From NCBI GenBank assembly GCA_000310025.1, contig FN649750.1:599077-663076 (forward strand): a stretch of 64,000 bases of DNA, given 5' to 3'. The translations under genes and the position numbers were made by a program. The stretch comes from Ectocarpus siliculosus. Taxonomy: Eukaryota > Sar > Phaeophyceae > Ectocarpales > Ectocarpaceae. The notes below the pieces were generated by a model that saw only the letters and a list, made by a program, of their open reading frames with translations, was not told where the DNA came from and ran no database searches. Positions 1 to 11,849 of the stretch are shown here, piece by piece; positions within the stretch are counted from its first letter, which is position 1, and each line of letters opens with the position of its first letter.

Positions 1-360
1 CTCACTCCGCGCAACGGGGGATGATCGCACCACGTTGTGTTAAAATGGTCAAGCTTCCTCGAGGCAGTTACACAGTGCTTACAACTGTCTCTGGAAGTGA
101 AAGCACCAGAAAATAAATTAAGTCATACGTAGCTGTCATCCGTACGCAAGGAAGTAAGCACAAGATGCCGAACACCCTTAGCAGGATGCAGCTCACCCTT
201 TCATGCGAATCGCCAAATACCTCACGGCGCTTCGCGCTTGGTGATGTGAGAGCCTGGTCCGGTGAGAACCCGGCGTGCTCCGTCCCGGCTTTGTAGGGAT
301 GCGAGGTCAATGGTCAAACGACTACGGCATGCACGACTATGAGTACACCCCCCCCCCCCC
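1..360 (-). repeat. Dispersed repeat R1 (inverted copy)
   Basis: The reverse complement matches 6,935-7,290 almost base for base (few mismatches by eye), and its first 200 bp also match 7,483-7,690. Each copy starts with a G-run (here a C-run at 350-360) followed by TGTACTCATAGTCGTGCAT. It continues past the left edge of the window. It sits where intron 3 of CTL copy A should be, so copy A's similarity to copy B begins only at about 375. Confidence 0.85.
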
Positions 361-2830
361 AACAACAGTTTCCCGTTCCCTCTCCTGATGCGTAATCCGC
401 TATTTCTCTCCTGATGCGCACTTTGTTTTTGTGTCTTCCCGAACATGCAAAATTGCGCGCAGGCCACTTTCATGGGCGTTGCGGGCGTCTCGGGAGTGGC
501 AGCGGCAGCTCCACTGTGGTCTGCGTTGTTGAAAAAAGCTCTCATCACTTGGGTAGTGTGGGAAGTTTCGTGCATCCTGTGCATCTTGTGCTGCATAATG
601 TTCTGGCACCAGATCCACCTTCGTTTCGGCGCAGCCGATCTGAATGTAAGTTTGGCGAAGTACAACAGTAGTGTAGTTTGTGCGTTTCCAAGTGGGGCGT
701 CATACGAAAATTGGTACAAGCGTGAGAGTTGTGATTTCTGTTGGTTAGATGTTAATTTGTCGCCCACACCTTTTGTTGGACTCGTCAGAAAATTTATATG
801 TGGGAGTCAAACGTTGCATGTCTCTCTCACGGATCTCACAGTATCTGCGGACGACATGAACCCCCCGATGTAGCATAGGTGAAGTGACATTTCTCTCAGT
901 GGTTTTGCAATCGCAGCTGCTTGTACCACTCTCCCACACAAATTGCCCGCAACACCCCCCTTTCTATGACACAACGTTTCCACCACGCACAACACTGCTT
1001 GCCCTCTTGGAACACAACAACAAAAACCATGCCGGCATTTTTAGGTGGCCGCCCTTGCGGTCAGGTCCATGCCTGGGACGATCTACTTGGCCCTCTTTAT
1101 GGGCGCCATGCGGGTGGTCTGGTTCATGCTCTCGGCCTTGTCTGCGGTGGGCTCCTTCGTGGCATTTTCACCCGTGGTCGTGAGTGCCGACGGGACCACC
1201 TACTCGTTCCTGGGTTGTCAGGTAGAGTCTATGTTGCGTTGGAGAAAGTACCGGGGAACGACAATTTTTCTTGTGTAGTATTGAGATTTTTCGTGTCGAA
1301 TTTAGAAATTTTCCACCAGTTTGGTTTTATGTACGATTACTTAGGATGTTGGTTAGGTGGTGGGGACAAATTTTATTTGGGTTTCGTGTCCAATCACGTA
1401 ATACACACATCAATTTTTTTTTTTTGATCGATTGTTTGTCGGGGGGTGGTCTTCTTGCCTCCTCTCCGCAGGGCAAGCTGTGGGCTACATGAAAAATGAA
1501 AGCGAACTGTCCAGGTGAAAATGTTACGGCCCAATGTTCATATTTGGAGCACCTCCTCGACTACAACCGCTGGAGCGCGAGAGACATTTTCACAAAACGA
1601 AATAAACCTCTACCAACGCCCTCGTACGTTCCTCTCCCCAGGACATTGTCGTCTCCTCCTCGCCCTACGGCGGCGGGGAAGCTACTACCGGTTCGGGCCT
1701 CTCGTGCCACTGCGGCGGCGAGGTTATCTCTAGCGACTCCGGGTGCGAGTTCAGCGGCGGCGGTTTCCAGCGCTGGGTGCTGGGCGTCTTCTGGGTGGGG
1801 AGCTTCATCTGGGGACTCGACGTCCTGCATGACGTCGTATTGGCCACGGTGGCCGGGTCCGTGGCTTCTTGGTGGTTCTCCCCCGGAGACACGAACTCCG
1901 TGCGCGGCGCCTTCTACCGCGCCACGCACAGCTCATTCGGGTGAGAGACACGGTGATTGTGGTAGTGGCGCGGCCGTTTGGTCGGGGTTGACGAAGAAGC
2001 GTTCGTGAGATCTAGGCTATGCTGTCTGCACGACGGGAGGCCGTCGTCGTTTACACGGCGGGGAGGTCGTCGTTGTTGTTCTTGGTAAAATCTGCGAGTG
2101 ATTTTGTGTTCACCCGTTTTCTTGCGAGGGTCACTCTCGCTCTCATGCTGCAACCGGCGCGCCTCTCTCTCCCGGCACGGTTCGTATTATTCCTGTTACG
2201 AACCGCGATTCCGTGAAATAAGTATCACACTCTTCAGTGTATACCATCAGAAATAAGTCGGCTTGAAATGTCTTGAAATGGCCCCCCAAAAGTTCTGAAA
2301 CATCTGCACGATGGCTCATGACTAGGCCCAGAAAGCGGCGTGCACACGGTTTCTCATATTTTCCTTTCCGCAGACTGAGTCTGAGGCGCATTCCGAACTC
2401 GGTTCCTGCATCTGACATTAGAAATGTCATCACCGATCGAAAGGTGGTCGAGGGTGCCGTCAGACGAGGACAGATTGCTTGCGGCTGTCACGGGGCGTAG
2501 CTCCATAGTCTACCTACCTAGCTGATCGCGCAGTCTATCGCGAGGCTTTCGCCCGTGCTCGGAGATAGTTTGCACGTTCGGTCGGGTGTACTACCGGCGG
2601 CAGGCTCGTTGAATTTTCACCCTCATTGTCCTTTGCCTCGACTGGACAGTTTGTCGCTGAAAAAAGACATTTCCAATTGTTGAGGGTTCAAATGCCATCC
2701 ATCCACTAATTCCCGGGCTACCCTTCTACAGTAGTTCCCGTCACGTGCACCGCCTTGCGTGAGGCCGGACCTCCCTAACCTCTTACGTAATTTTCTCTCG
2801 CACGTTCACGCCAGGTCCTTGTGCAAGGCT

Positions 2831-3779
2831 TGTCCGACACAGATGGCAGATACGTGGGGGGTCATATCAAGGTAATCAACTATATTTGTAGGAATGTCAT
2901 GGTCGGACGCACCACTATAGATATTTGTAGTGAAGGATTTTTTTTTACACATTTTTTTGGTGTTTTGTATGGTCTGGACTGTGCGTACACGAGACAAGAG
3001 TTCTGCGTTGTCCCTAAATCGATTAATTCAAGAACACAGCATCCCACTGATGAACAGCAGTCTTCCGCCCTCCCACCGGTATGTCGTTACAAGTCACGGC
3101 CTAATTATACGGAGCAAAGTACGTAAATGCTGACGCATGATATGCACAACAATCATCACAATGGCACCAGCTTTGGAATAACACCCAACCTTACACGCGA
3201 CAATCGGTACTACCCTACACGGACATACCCCCTATGCTTCCCACCGCTGGGAAGCAGACGAGCTTTGCGACATCTCATCTATTTGTCATTGCAGGTCATG
3301 GTGACTCTCCGAAGTGCACAGCAACCAAACATGCATGTACATGTCCTACAGCTGTCCCAAGCACCATGCACCCAGAGACACTACTGTAGATTACGACGAC
3401 GAAAGTACAACACAACTTCTGACTGCTGTGTCAGGCACGCGAGCCACGCTTCTCCATAACGTTGTGCAAAAAACATTTACATGTGTGTAGCACACATGCA
3501 AGCAGATTCCCAAGTATGTGTGGGTCACCCGCAACAACATCACAAGCGCGTCTTCGCCCAACGAATCAACCGCCATGAGAACGATTGCAGACCGCATTCG
3601 CGAAAGTAAACAAAAGTCTACAGTATGTAGTCTACTCCTTTGTAACGTTCGAAGTCGGACTATTGTATGTTTACTGCTACTACAGTACTACACGTTCAAA
3701 CTGGAGTTCTGCAATCTTCTCGCAACCACCACTCCTACAACGTGTTCGACCTCTCCGAGCAATGTCTGATGATGCTGTT
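2831..3779. other. Left part of the insertion, no recognised gene
   Basis: AT-richer sequence with short ORFs in all frames and no domain I recognise. It may be the 5' non-coding part of the Helitron, since Helitron-like coding starts downstream in the same orientation. Confidence 0.4.
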
Positions 3780-4216
3780 TCTGTTCGAACCGACATACAA
3801 CGAACGACAGCGACTGCGCAAGAACAGCGAAAATCGTGCATATAATACTCGGAACAAATTGGCTGTAAATGCAAGGAGGCGACGCGCACGACAACTGAAC
3901 AATAATGCGCCACGAACACGAGGGCACGACTCAACGCGACCCAGCCCAGACCTTCCTGCAGCAAGACACGTCAACCCTATCGCAGATCTGACATTTTTGC
4001 GGCGAAGAGGGATCATCTGGACGACCTTTTGATTTCGCAAAGATCTGCAGGAACTGCATCGACAATCCACAACATCATGCATTCGCGAGGAGATATTTGA
4101 ACGCGGTGACCTCTTCCAAACAATGTGGGGCCATGCTGTTCGCCAAGGAGTCTAACGGGATATGCAAATATGGGAAATGCGTTCTTCCGCGACTACCCAA
4201 TCCCCCACACTACTGA
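3780..4216 (+). pseudogene. Helitron replication-protein N-terminus, first fragment
   Basis: Two pieces in different frames. At about 3,800-3,920 there is an Arg-rich stretch (ERQRLRKNSENRAYN, then RRRRAR) of the kind found at Helitron protein N-termini. At 4,030-4,216 there is a Cys-rich piece with CRNC, QCGAMLFAKESNGICKYGKC and then VLPRLPNPP, which follows the Helitron pattern of a Cys cluster followed by GKV-LP-LP-PP. The reading frame ends at TGA 4,214-4,216 exactly where the CCCATGGGC element begins. The next expected segment of the protein appears 8.7 kb downstream at about 12,880. Family assignment is by motif memory, not search. Confidence 0.6.
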
Positions 4217-4800
4217 CAGTTTTCCCAAATGACCCATGGGCGGCCCATGGGGCACCCATGGTTCACCCATGGGCCGCCCATGGGCCGCCCATGAAATGCC
4301 CATCATGGGCTTAGCATGAGCATGCTCATCATGGGCAAAGGGCCGCCTATGGGCACCCCATGGTGAGCACTCACGCGACTTCCCACCGTGGGCAGCCCAT
4401 GGGCTACCCATGGGCTGCCCGTGGGCTGCCCATGGGCACGTGCATGGTGGGCAGCCCATGGGCAGCCCACCGTGGGCACTCATACAACTGCCCATCATGG
4501 GCTACCCATGGGCGGCCCATGGGCACGTGCCCATGGTGGGCGACCCATGCGCGGCCCATGATGGGCACTCACGCGACTGCCCATCATGGTGGACACGTGC
4601 CTATCGTGGGCAGCCCATGGGCAGCCCATGGTGGGCACTTACGCAACTGCCCATCATTGGATTACCCATGGGCTGTCTACGGGCACCCGTTGGCACCTTC
4701 GCAACCAACGGGCAGTGCCCAGTGCCCCGTGTTGGGCACTGCCCATTGGCAGCCCACGGGCAACCCATGACGGTCACTTGCGCACTGAGGCAACCGGCGA
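4205..4800. repeat. CCCATGGGC-rich palindromic repeat element
   Basis: Dense tandem-like runs of GCCCATGGGC (a perfect decamer palindrome containing an NcoI site) separated by short spacers. The left border CACTACTGACAGTTTTCCC resembles the border of the same family in CTL-B intron 7 (29,170, CACTACTGGGAGTTTT) and, inverted, the border near 12,850. Long ORFs here on both strands are by-products of the repeat. Confidence 0.8.
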
Positions 4801-6559
4801 TCATGTGCAAATAGAATGTCCATGGTGATGGTCTGGCTAGCGTCGTGGGCACCCACGCACATGCCCCGCAAGGGCTGTCCGTAGGCCGGCCATGGGGTGT
4901 ATAGAAATCTACGCAGACATACACAAAACCATCCATGCGGACTTATCACGGATAGTGTTTTTTCACATCTTAGGGAATTTTGGCCCAAATATAATGCATA
5001 CAAGTTACAGTGGTACTACTCTTCGAAGAATTGGTAAATTTTCAATCGGAACGCCAAAAACAAGCGGCCACAACATTCTGCTGGTGCAGCATTACCATCT
5101 TCCCTACAACATACTAAACCAGGGACGTCCAAAATGTTTCATAGGGATAATGGCCCAATGAAATTCGTTACCAGAAACCCTGTTTCTGGTCACTATCTCA
5201 CCGTACATCCATTTTCATCAAGATCGAAAGAACACGAATTTTCCTTTAGGGCTGTTGTTATCGACCAATAAAACACGAAAAAAAAAACGAAACCGTGTTT
5301 TCTTGAACATATATGGAAGCGTTTTTCCCCGAAAGCGTGAAAAGAAGGAGTCGGGTTTTTTGGGGGCTTGCTCTTTAACGTTTTCGTGTTTTTGACAGAA
5401 ACATCGGACAAGCGCACCGCGGGCGCTGTAACATCACTGAGAACGCTAGAAAGACCTGCCAGACTCACGTCCAGGTCTGTTGTGGAGATGGACAAGCGGC
5501 AGAAGCGGCGTTCAGTCCGTTCTTGGTCCAAAACTAGACATTGCGTGGTGCTCTCGTCTTCAACTGCTGCTGTTGGTGCTGGGGAATTTTTTTCCATCAC
5601 ACATAGCAAACACGGAAACAGTAGAACGAGTACAGCAGCACCACCAAGACCTCCAAAGCGCTGATTCCTTCGGTTCGGCTGTCTATATGATACCATCTCC
5701 CGGCGCCGTGCTGCTTCGTGGGTATTGGGTGCTTGGGTGCTGCTCAATAAGGTGTGTGAGAGACGTGTGCCACCTCACCAAAATGCCGTTGGAAAAATTG
5801 CGGCGAGATGATCTGTTTTTGGTCGGACACATCAACATCAATCCACGGCGCCACGCAGCAGTAGAGCACCAGGGCCTCCAACACGCTAATTCTTTCGGAT
5901 TGGCCATCTATATGATGCTGGCCGTCAGCGCGGCTGCCGCCCTATGATTGTTGAGCTCGTCTACCTTTGGGTAGGTGGTGGTCAAAGATGGGAGTCGCAA
6001 CCGTGAAAAATGAGCTGGCAAACTGAAGAAATCGCAAGCAACACCTGGGTTGCGACACTCTGCCGTGCGCCTGTTGTTGCTAAAAACTGAAAACAGCAGG
6101 CCGGATGGACGGGATCTTTCTAAGTGTGTTGTCCTCTGTGCCGGGTGCTGCTTGTTGCGCTTTTATCGCTGCTCTATGGTGAGCAATACCATGTCAACCT
6201 GTTGTGTGCCGAGCAAAGCGTGTATTCAGGGAAGGAAACGTACTTTTTGCGATGACATCACGAAAAGAACAAGCAAAAAAAAGTCGGGTTTTCTTTTAAC
6301 CGTTCCGTTTAAAAAAGAACGATTTCGACGTTGCGTTAATAATAACCCTTAATCCCGGCGGATCTGCTGCAAAAAACGGGGTGTAACCGTAGAAATACAG
6401 CTAGCTTTCTCTGATGCTATGAATTAATTGCTAATCTATCTTAGACCTCTATCGATAGAGATGGATTCGTTGGGTCATATTAAGAAAATCAAAATGAACG
6501 GGGTGTGATTCGTCTATGTGCTTCTCGAAATACACCAATAGAGAAAAGGAGCGAAATTT
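4801..6559. other. No gene recognised; degenerate direct repeat
   Basis: No domain recognised. A roughly 55-bp direct repeat occurs at 5,643-5,698 and 5,871-5,926; both contain CTCCAA..CGCT.ATTC and then CTATATGAT. Two related A/T-rich stretches with AAGTCGGGTTTT-like cores lie near 5,345 and 6,275. Confidence 0.5.
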
Positions 6560-6934
6560 TTCCCGGATAATATTTGCCTTATTTTGGCAATGTTACTTGC
6601 TCCACCGGTGGAGTAACCTCCTATTGGCTCCACCAGGCAGATCTCCACCCACAGAGCTCCAGTGGACCTCAAATTAATTGTATCGTGTCGCAATGCTACT
6701 TGCAAGCTAAATGCGACAGGTGGCTGAAGAGTTATGCTCAAGGGAGGGGGGGCTTAGCAGCATGTCAGGTAGCAGTAATCCTCTCGAACCCCCGCCCACA
6801 CAGCGTTCATTGGCCTCAAACCTTTTTCGTCGTGTCCGCACGGTCCATACCGTTCTTCCAAGCTATGGGACACTCCCATCAAATATGTTCCCGCAGAGGT
6901 ATGGTCAGCAGAGGGGGTTCCGCAGCATCTAGGG

Positions 6935-7290
6935 GGGGGGGGATGTACTCATAGTCGTGCATGCCGTAGTCGTTAGACCATTGACCTCGCATCCCTACAA
7001 AGCCGGGACGGAGCATGCCGGGTTCTCACCGGACCAGGCTCTCACATCACCAAGCGCGAACCACCGTGAGGTATTCGGCGAGTCGCATGAAGGGTGAGCT
7101 GCATCCTGCTAAGGGTGTTCGGCATCTTGTGCTTACTTCCTTGCGTACGGATGACAGCTGCGTATGACTTAATTTATTTTCTGGTGCTTTCACTTCCAGA
7201 GACAGTTATAAGCACTGTGTAGCTGCCTCGAGGATGCTTGACCAGTTTAACACAATAGTGGTGCGATTATCCCCTTTGCGCGGAGTGAGG
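6935..7290 (+). repeat. Repeat R1, long copy
   Basis: Direct orientation of the sequence found inverted at 1-360; starts after CTAGGGGGGGGG at 6,930. It lies inside the left arm of the foldback element, suggesting R1 is a separate mobile or captured unit. Confidence 0.85.
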
Positions 7291-7482
7291 GTTCTCGACC
7301 CGGCACAACATGATCTACTCGACCACAATTGGATACCGCAAAAACAAAAATAGGCAAAAACGATTAAAAGCGGTAACCAACCTGGTTGCCGAGCTCACGA
7401 AGTGATCGGCTTGTCTTACAACATCGCTGCCAAGCGACGAAAACCCAATCCCGAAGGCAAACACCGGGGGGGGAGAATCTAG

Positions 7483-7690
7483 GGGGGGGGGGTGTACTCA
7501 TAGTCGTGCATGCCGTAGTCGTTAGACCATTGACCTCGCATCCCTACAAAGCCGGGACGGAGAACGCCGGGTTCTCACCGGACCAGGCTCTCACATCACC
7601 AAGCGCGAAGCACCGTGAGATATTCGGCGAGTCGCATGAAGGGTGAGCTGCATCCTGCCTAGGGTGTTCGGCATCTTGTGCTTAATCTAG
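7483..7690 (+). repeat. Repeat R1, 3'-truncated copy
   Basis: Matches the first 200 bp of the 6,935-7,290 copy, including the G-run start and the segment ending GGCATCTTGTGCTTA; truncated at a second CTAGGGGGG tract. Confidence 0.85.
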
Positions 7691-7767
7691 GGGGGGGAGG
7701 TAAATGTCAATTGTCCCGGTGTATCTCCCGCCGCATAGCGGAACCACGCCTACCTCTTCCCGCACTG

Positions 7768-8240
7768 TGTTGGCACGGCTCACAGCTATCATTCAAGCCA
7801 TCATGCACCCCAATTGGACCAGTGGGTGCAGAGAAACGCCCACCTGCGGGGGCTCAGTGACTCAACGGCCGGTGGAGCACTTAAGCTTAACTGCTCCACC
7901 AGGCCAAATTCTATGTAAAGGGTGGTGTTTGTCCTACTAAGTCTTCCACTGTGTCGTCACGGCTCACAGCTATCATTCGAGCCATCGCACACCCCGATCG
8001 GACCAGTGGGTGAAGGGAAACGCCCACCCACGGGGGCTCAGTGGCTCCACGGCCGGTGGAGCAGATTAGCTAAACTGCTCCACCAGGCCAAACTCTATGT
8101 AAAGGGTGCTGTTTGCTCTACGACGACTTTCATTGTGTTGGCACGTTCCACAGCTATCATACAAGCCATCAGGCACGCCGATCGGACCAGTTGACTCAGA
8201 GAAACGCCCACCCACGGCGGCAAAGTGGCTCAAGGGCCGG
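7768..8240 (+). repeat. Tandem ~185-bp units, left arm of foldback
   Basis: Units restart at TCACAGCTATCATTC (7,779; 7,959; variant at 8,148). Each has GGACCAGT, CGGTGGAGCA and CTGCTCCACCAGGCC. The same units occur inverted at 9,208-9,545. Confidence 0.8.
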
Positions 8241-8269
8241 TGGAGCAGATACGTGGTTTTGAGTCATTC

Positions 8270-8945
8270 CCTCTCGTCAGATTCACTGTACCCTCTCGTC
8301 CGATTCACCGCATTCCCTGATCAGCTATGTTTTCCCTCGTCAGATGCATTTATTCCCTCGTCAGATGCACTGCACTCCCTGATCAGACACGCTGTCTTCG
8401 CTGACCCGATACTCTGTATTCCCTGGTCAGATACACTGTATTCCCTGAGCATATTCACTGTATTCCCTCATCAGATATACGGTATTCCCTCGTCAGATTC
8501 ACTGCATTCCACGGAGCACAGCATATGCGATGAGGGAATGGAGTGAATCTGATGAAGGAATACAGTGAAACGAACGAGGGAATGCGGTGAATCTGAAGAA
8601 GGAATTCAGGGATCTTGACCAGGGAGTACAGTGTATATGATGAAGAACTACAGTGAAACGAACGAGGGAGTATAGTGTATCTGACGAGGGAATACATTGA
8701 ATCTGCTCAGGGAATATAGTGAAAAGCACAAGGAATACGGTGTATCGGATAAGGTAATCCAGTGATCCTGACCAGGGCACACAGTGTAGTTAGTGAAGTA
8801 ATACGGATAGACGAGAGAGGGAATACGGTGTATCTGACGAGGGAATACAGTTAATCTGCTCGGGGAATACAGTGTTTAGCGTATCTGATCAACAAATACA
8901 GTGTATGTCATCAGGGAATACAGTGTATCTGTCTAGGAAATACAG
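8270..8945. repeat. Mirrored 22-bp minisatellite
   Basis: About eleven + units of consensus TCAGATNCACTGTATTCCCT plus CG run from 8,275 to 8,515. About nineteen units of its reverse complement run from 8,525 to 8,945. Units are variable and abut directly with no spacers. Confidence 0.85.
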
Positions 8946-9207
8946 CGGAACTACATCCTTCCCTAGAGCACTGCGCCGTCCGAACACGGTGCCAAGAGGC
9001 GCCCGTAAGTAAAGAAGAGTGCCCGCAATGGAGGTGGGGTGCCTGTTGTTGACGAGGAGTGCCGTTGGTCGAGGGGGAGTGCCCCAAACCACTAGGAGGG
9101 GGGCGTTATGGGGGGGGGTGCCCGTTGTGGGGGCGTTAGCTCGGGGGAGTGCCCGTTTGAGAAAGTTTACCCGTATCCAGGGGGAGCCCCTATCCTGCCA
9201 CAAGTCT

Positions 9208-9545
9208 TCATAAGACAATCAGCGCCCTGTAGATAGAGTTTGGCCTGGTGGAGCAGCAGGTCCTTGAGCCACTGAGGGTGGGTGGGTGTTTATCTGCATC
9301 CACCGGTCCGACTGGGGTGCCAGATGCCTTGTATGATAGCTGTGAACCGTGCCAACGCAATGAAAGCCTTCGTAAGACAAACAGCGCCCTGTAGACAGAG
9401 TTTGGCCTGGTGGCGCAGATAGGCTTATCTACTCCACCGGACTGGTAAGCCATTGAACCCCCGTGCGTGGGCATTTCTCTGCACCAACTGGTCCGATCGG
9501 GGCGTGCGATGGCTTGAATGATAGCTGTGAGCCGTGTCAACACGG
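9208..9545 (-). repeat. Inverted ~185-bp units, right arm of foldback
   Basis: Reverse complement of the 7,768-8,240 units: GGCCTGGTGGAGCAG, then GAATGATAGCTGTGA. Two copies, restarting near 9,225 and 9,395. Confidence 0.8.
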
Positions 9546-9990
9546 TGCGGGCAGAGGTAGGCGTGGTTCAGCTATGTGACGGGAGGTATACCGGGACAAC
9601 TGACATTTACCCCCCCCCCCCAGATGCTGCGGAGCCCCCTCTGTTGACCATATCTCTGCGGGAACATATTAGATGGGAGTGTCCATATAATCTTGGGAAG
9701 AGTGGTATGGACCGTGCGGACACGTCGAAAAAGGTTTGAGGCCAATGAGAGCTGTTTGGACGGAGGTTCGAGACGATTACTGCTTCCTGACATGCTGCGG
9801 AGCTCCCCTTTTTCAGCATGTTTCTGCAGCCACCGGTCGGATTTAATTTCCAAATTGCATTGCAGAAAGCTGTAGTCCATAGATACACGATGACATTGGT
9901 TTGAGGTCGCTGGAGCTCTGTGGATGGAGATCTGCCTGGTGGAGCAAACAAGAGGTAACTCCACCGGTGGAGCAAACAGCATTGCCGATT

Positions 9991-10959
9991 ATCGGCGTGA
10001 CGGCACGAGGCTGAGATCAGAATCCATTTGTCGTCTTTTTTTGTTCTTCTTCCATCTAATGTTGTCGCATCGGGAACTGCCACGATTTACCTACGGAGAT
10101 CATAGTTTTCCAATGCATGTGTTCGTATGTCCTAGGAAGTACCGTGACGATTTCCACCGACTGACGGGAAGTATTCTGAAGAGGGAGGTCTTGGCATGCA
10201 TTCCGAAAACGTGTTGGTTTGAATGTTTCATGTTTTACATTTCGCAGTGCCCCGTCCACGGGTGATGGGAAGAGGCTGACATTGGGCATTGTCTGTACGT
10301 TGTTTTCAGTCATGCTGTCCCAATTGTGCACGCCATTCGCATCTTCCCCGTTCTACCTGCAGAGAGAGCTAATATTTTGACAGTGCATGAGTTCTTGCCC
10401 TGGGAATTCACAGCAGTGGGTCTGATGGATACTTCTTCATACACGTGGCAAAACGGCAACTACCGATGATTTGTACGAACGCGTTGGGGATTTTATCCTC
10501 ACTCAGAAGTAGCCGTGCTTCTTTGCGTATACACTCTGGTTTGGCATGGATAGGCAGTTTGAGTATTTGGTCTGTGGGGGACATACATTCATTCCTGTAC
10601 GACAGTATTGACCACAATATTCAGAATGAAACCTACATATATATGTGTAGTCCCAATATCCATGCATATAAGGATGCAATATTGAAATTTCGTGGATACA
10701 GGGCAAAGCCTTTCCGAGGTTCAATGGGTTTCGGATGATGGATTTCTGTTGGGAGATCGACGATTTCGGAGGACAACATCATCTTGGTTGGGTGGATTAG
10801 TTCGATTTAGATAGATGGTTTGTAGAAGGGCGATCCCCCTTCTGCCGTACGTGGGCCAGCGTCCTCCCTTCACTAACAATTGAATCCTCCTGTGTCAAAC
10901 TTCCTACTTCCCCCATAACCCTGCCAGGCCGTACTCGGCCCCCAACGCTTTAAATCTTT
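9991..10959. other. No gene recognised
   Basis: Unique-looking sequence inside the large insertion. ORFs are short and share no motif I recognise. Confidence 0.4.
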
Positions 10960-11265
10960 CCATGCGTCGGCTACCCACTATGAGAATCACCCAGAATCAA
11001 TGGACAGCTCATTGTGCGCCGACAGTTGGCAGCAACGTTTTCCCTAGATGGGCCGTCCAAGGCCATGCCCATGGGAAACATTCCCTAAATGCTCACCATG
11101 TGGGCTCCCAACGGTGGGCTGCCGACGTTTCACAGCAATTCCGCCTGCTATGGGCGGCCTATGGGCGACCAAATTGTCGTCCCCAACATGCTCACCGCGG
11201 GTTGGCCGCTTTTGATGGTCTGCATTTGGCGGGCTGCCCGTGGGCAACCGTCTACCCCCTCTGAT
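10960..11265. repeat. Degenerate CCCATGGGC-family copy
   Basis: Starts with CCCACTATGAGAATCACCC and contains decayed units such as GCCCATGGGAAAC and GGCTGCCCGTGGGCAACC. An older copy of the family seen at 4,205 and 11,850. Confidence 0.6.
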
Positions 11266-11319
11266 CGGAAATGTAAGATCGGATGGGATATTCGGAATAT
11301 ATATATCAACGGTGTGTAG

Positions 11320-11342
11320 TTTAGGGTTAGGGTTAGGGTTAG
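11320..11342 (+). repeat. Interstitial TTAGGG tract
   Basis: Three consecutive TTAGGG units and a partial fourth, internal to the insertion. A second, imperfect tract on the other strand is at 19,424-19,449. Too short and internal to be a chromosome end. Confidence 0.85.
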
Positions 11343-11756
11343 TGGCTAGATGTTCCTTTTCTTCATTATTTGGTTTTGCATTATGCTCGGGTTGGATATA
11401 GGCGATGCTTCAGGAAACAAAAAGAAACGTGGATGGCCATGTTTCATCCCCTCTACGCTGAAGTTTGCTCCGGCAGTATTCTCAAGCGGACATTGTTAGT
11501 ATGGAACCGAGTGTGTCGATTCTTTTCTCGTACGGCCCCCAAAAAAGTTTATTTTCCGACATTTTTTGTTCTTTGCAATCTTGAGTACTTCAGCTATCGG
11601 TAGAGCGCCATTCTCACTTGTTCGTACTTCGTCTTTGGTGTTGACCGGAAGAAAAGAGTTACAGTGGCAAAAGTGAGACGCTACGAGAGGCAAAAACGAA
11701 TGGAATAAACATTTTTTTTAATAAACGAATATTTTTTCGGGGGGAAAACGGTGTTG
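11343..11756. other. No gene recognised
   Basis: A/T-rich sequence with homopolymer runs; nothing recognised. Confidence 0.4.
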
Positions 11757-11845
11757 TAAGCGGGGATCGAACTCCTGACTTCTTGCTTCCACGTCCTAGC
11801 GAGAAATTTCCCTCAATGTCCTAACCGATCTTATATTTCCATCAG
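11757..11845 (-). repeat. tRNA-like (SINE head?) sequence
   Basis: On the minus strand AGTTCGATCCCC is a good pol III B box/T-loop, preceded about 45 nt upstream by an A-box-like GATCGGTTAGGACATTGAGG. The cloverleaf is not convincing, so I read it as a tRNA-derived SINE head or tRNA relic. Confidence 0.4.
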
Positions 11846-11849
11846 AGGG

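Larger units (their letters stand above)
6560..9990. mobile_element. 3.4-kb foldback element
   Basis: The left arm (about 6,580-8,270) and right arm (about 9,210-9,985, inverted) match in the same nested order. The outer segments share GCTCCACCGGTGGAG and CACCAGGCAGATCTCCA and run for about 370 bp. Inside are units with TCACAGCTATCATTC and GCTCCACCAGGCC. The centre is a 22-bp repeat array that reverses orientation near 8,520. The left arm also carries two copies of repeat R1. Arms built from repeats flanking a mirrored centre are typical of foldback elements. No transposase seen. Confidence 0.75.

Noticed and set aside
4193-4936. Overlapping 100-136-codon ORFs on both strands rich in His, Trp, Gly and Pro
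   Set aside because: They are translations of the GCCCATGGGC repeat in several frames; no independent coding evidence.
8270-8945. CRISPR-like array of 22-bp repeats
   Set aside because: Units abut without spacers, vary among themselves, reverse orientation midway and lie in eukaryotic DNA.
11320-11342. Chromosome end
   Set aside because: Only three to four units, internal, with unique sequence on both sides.
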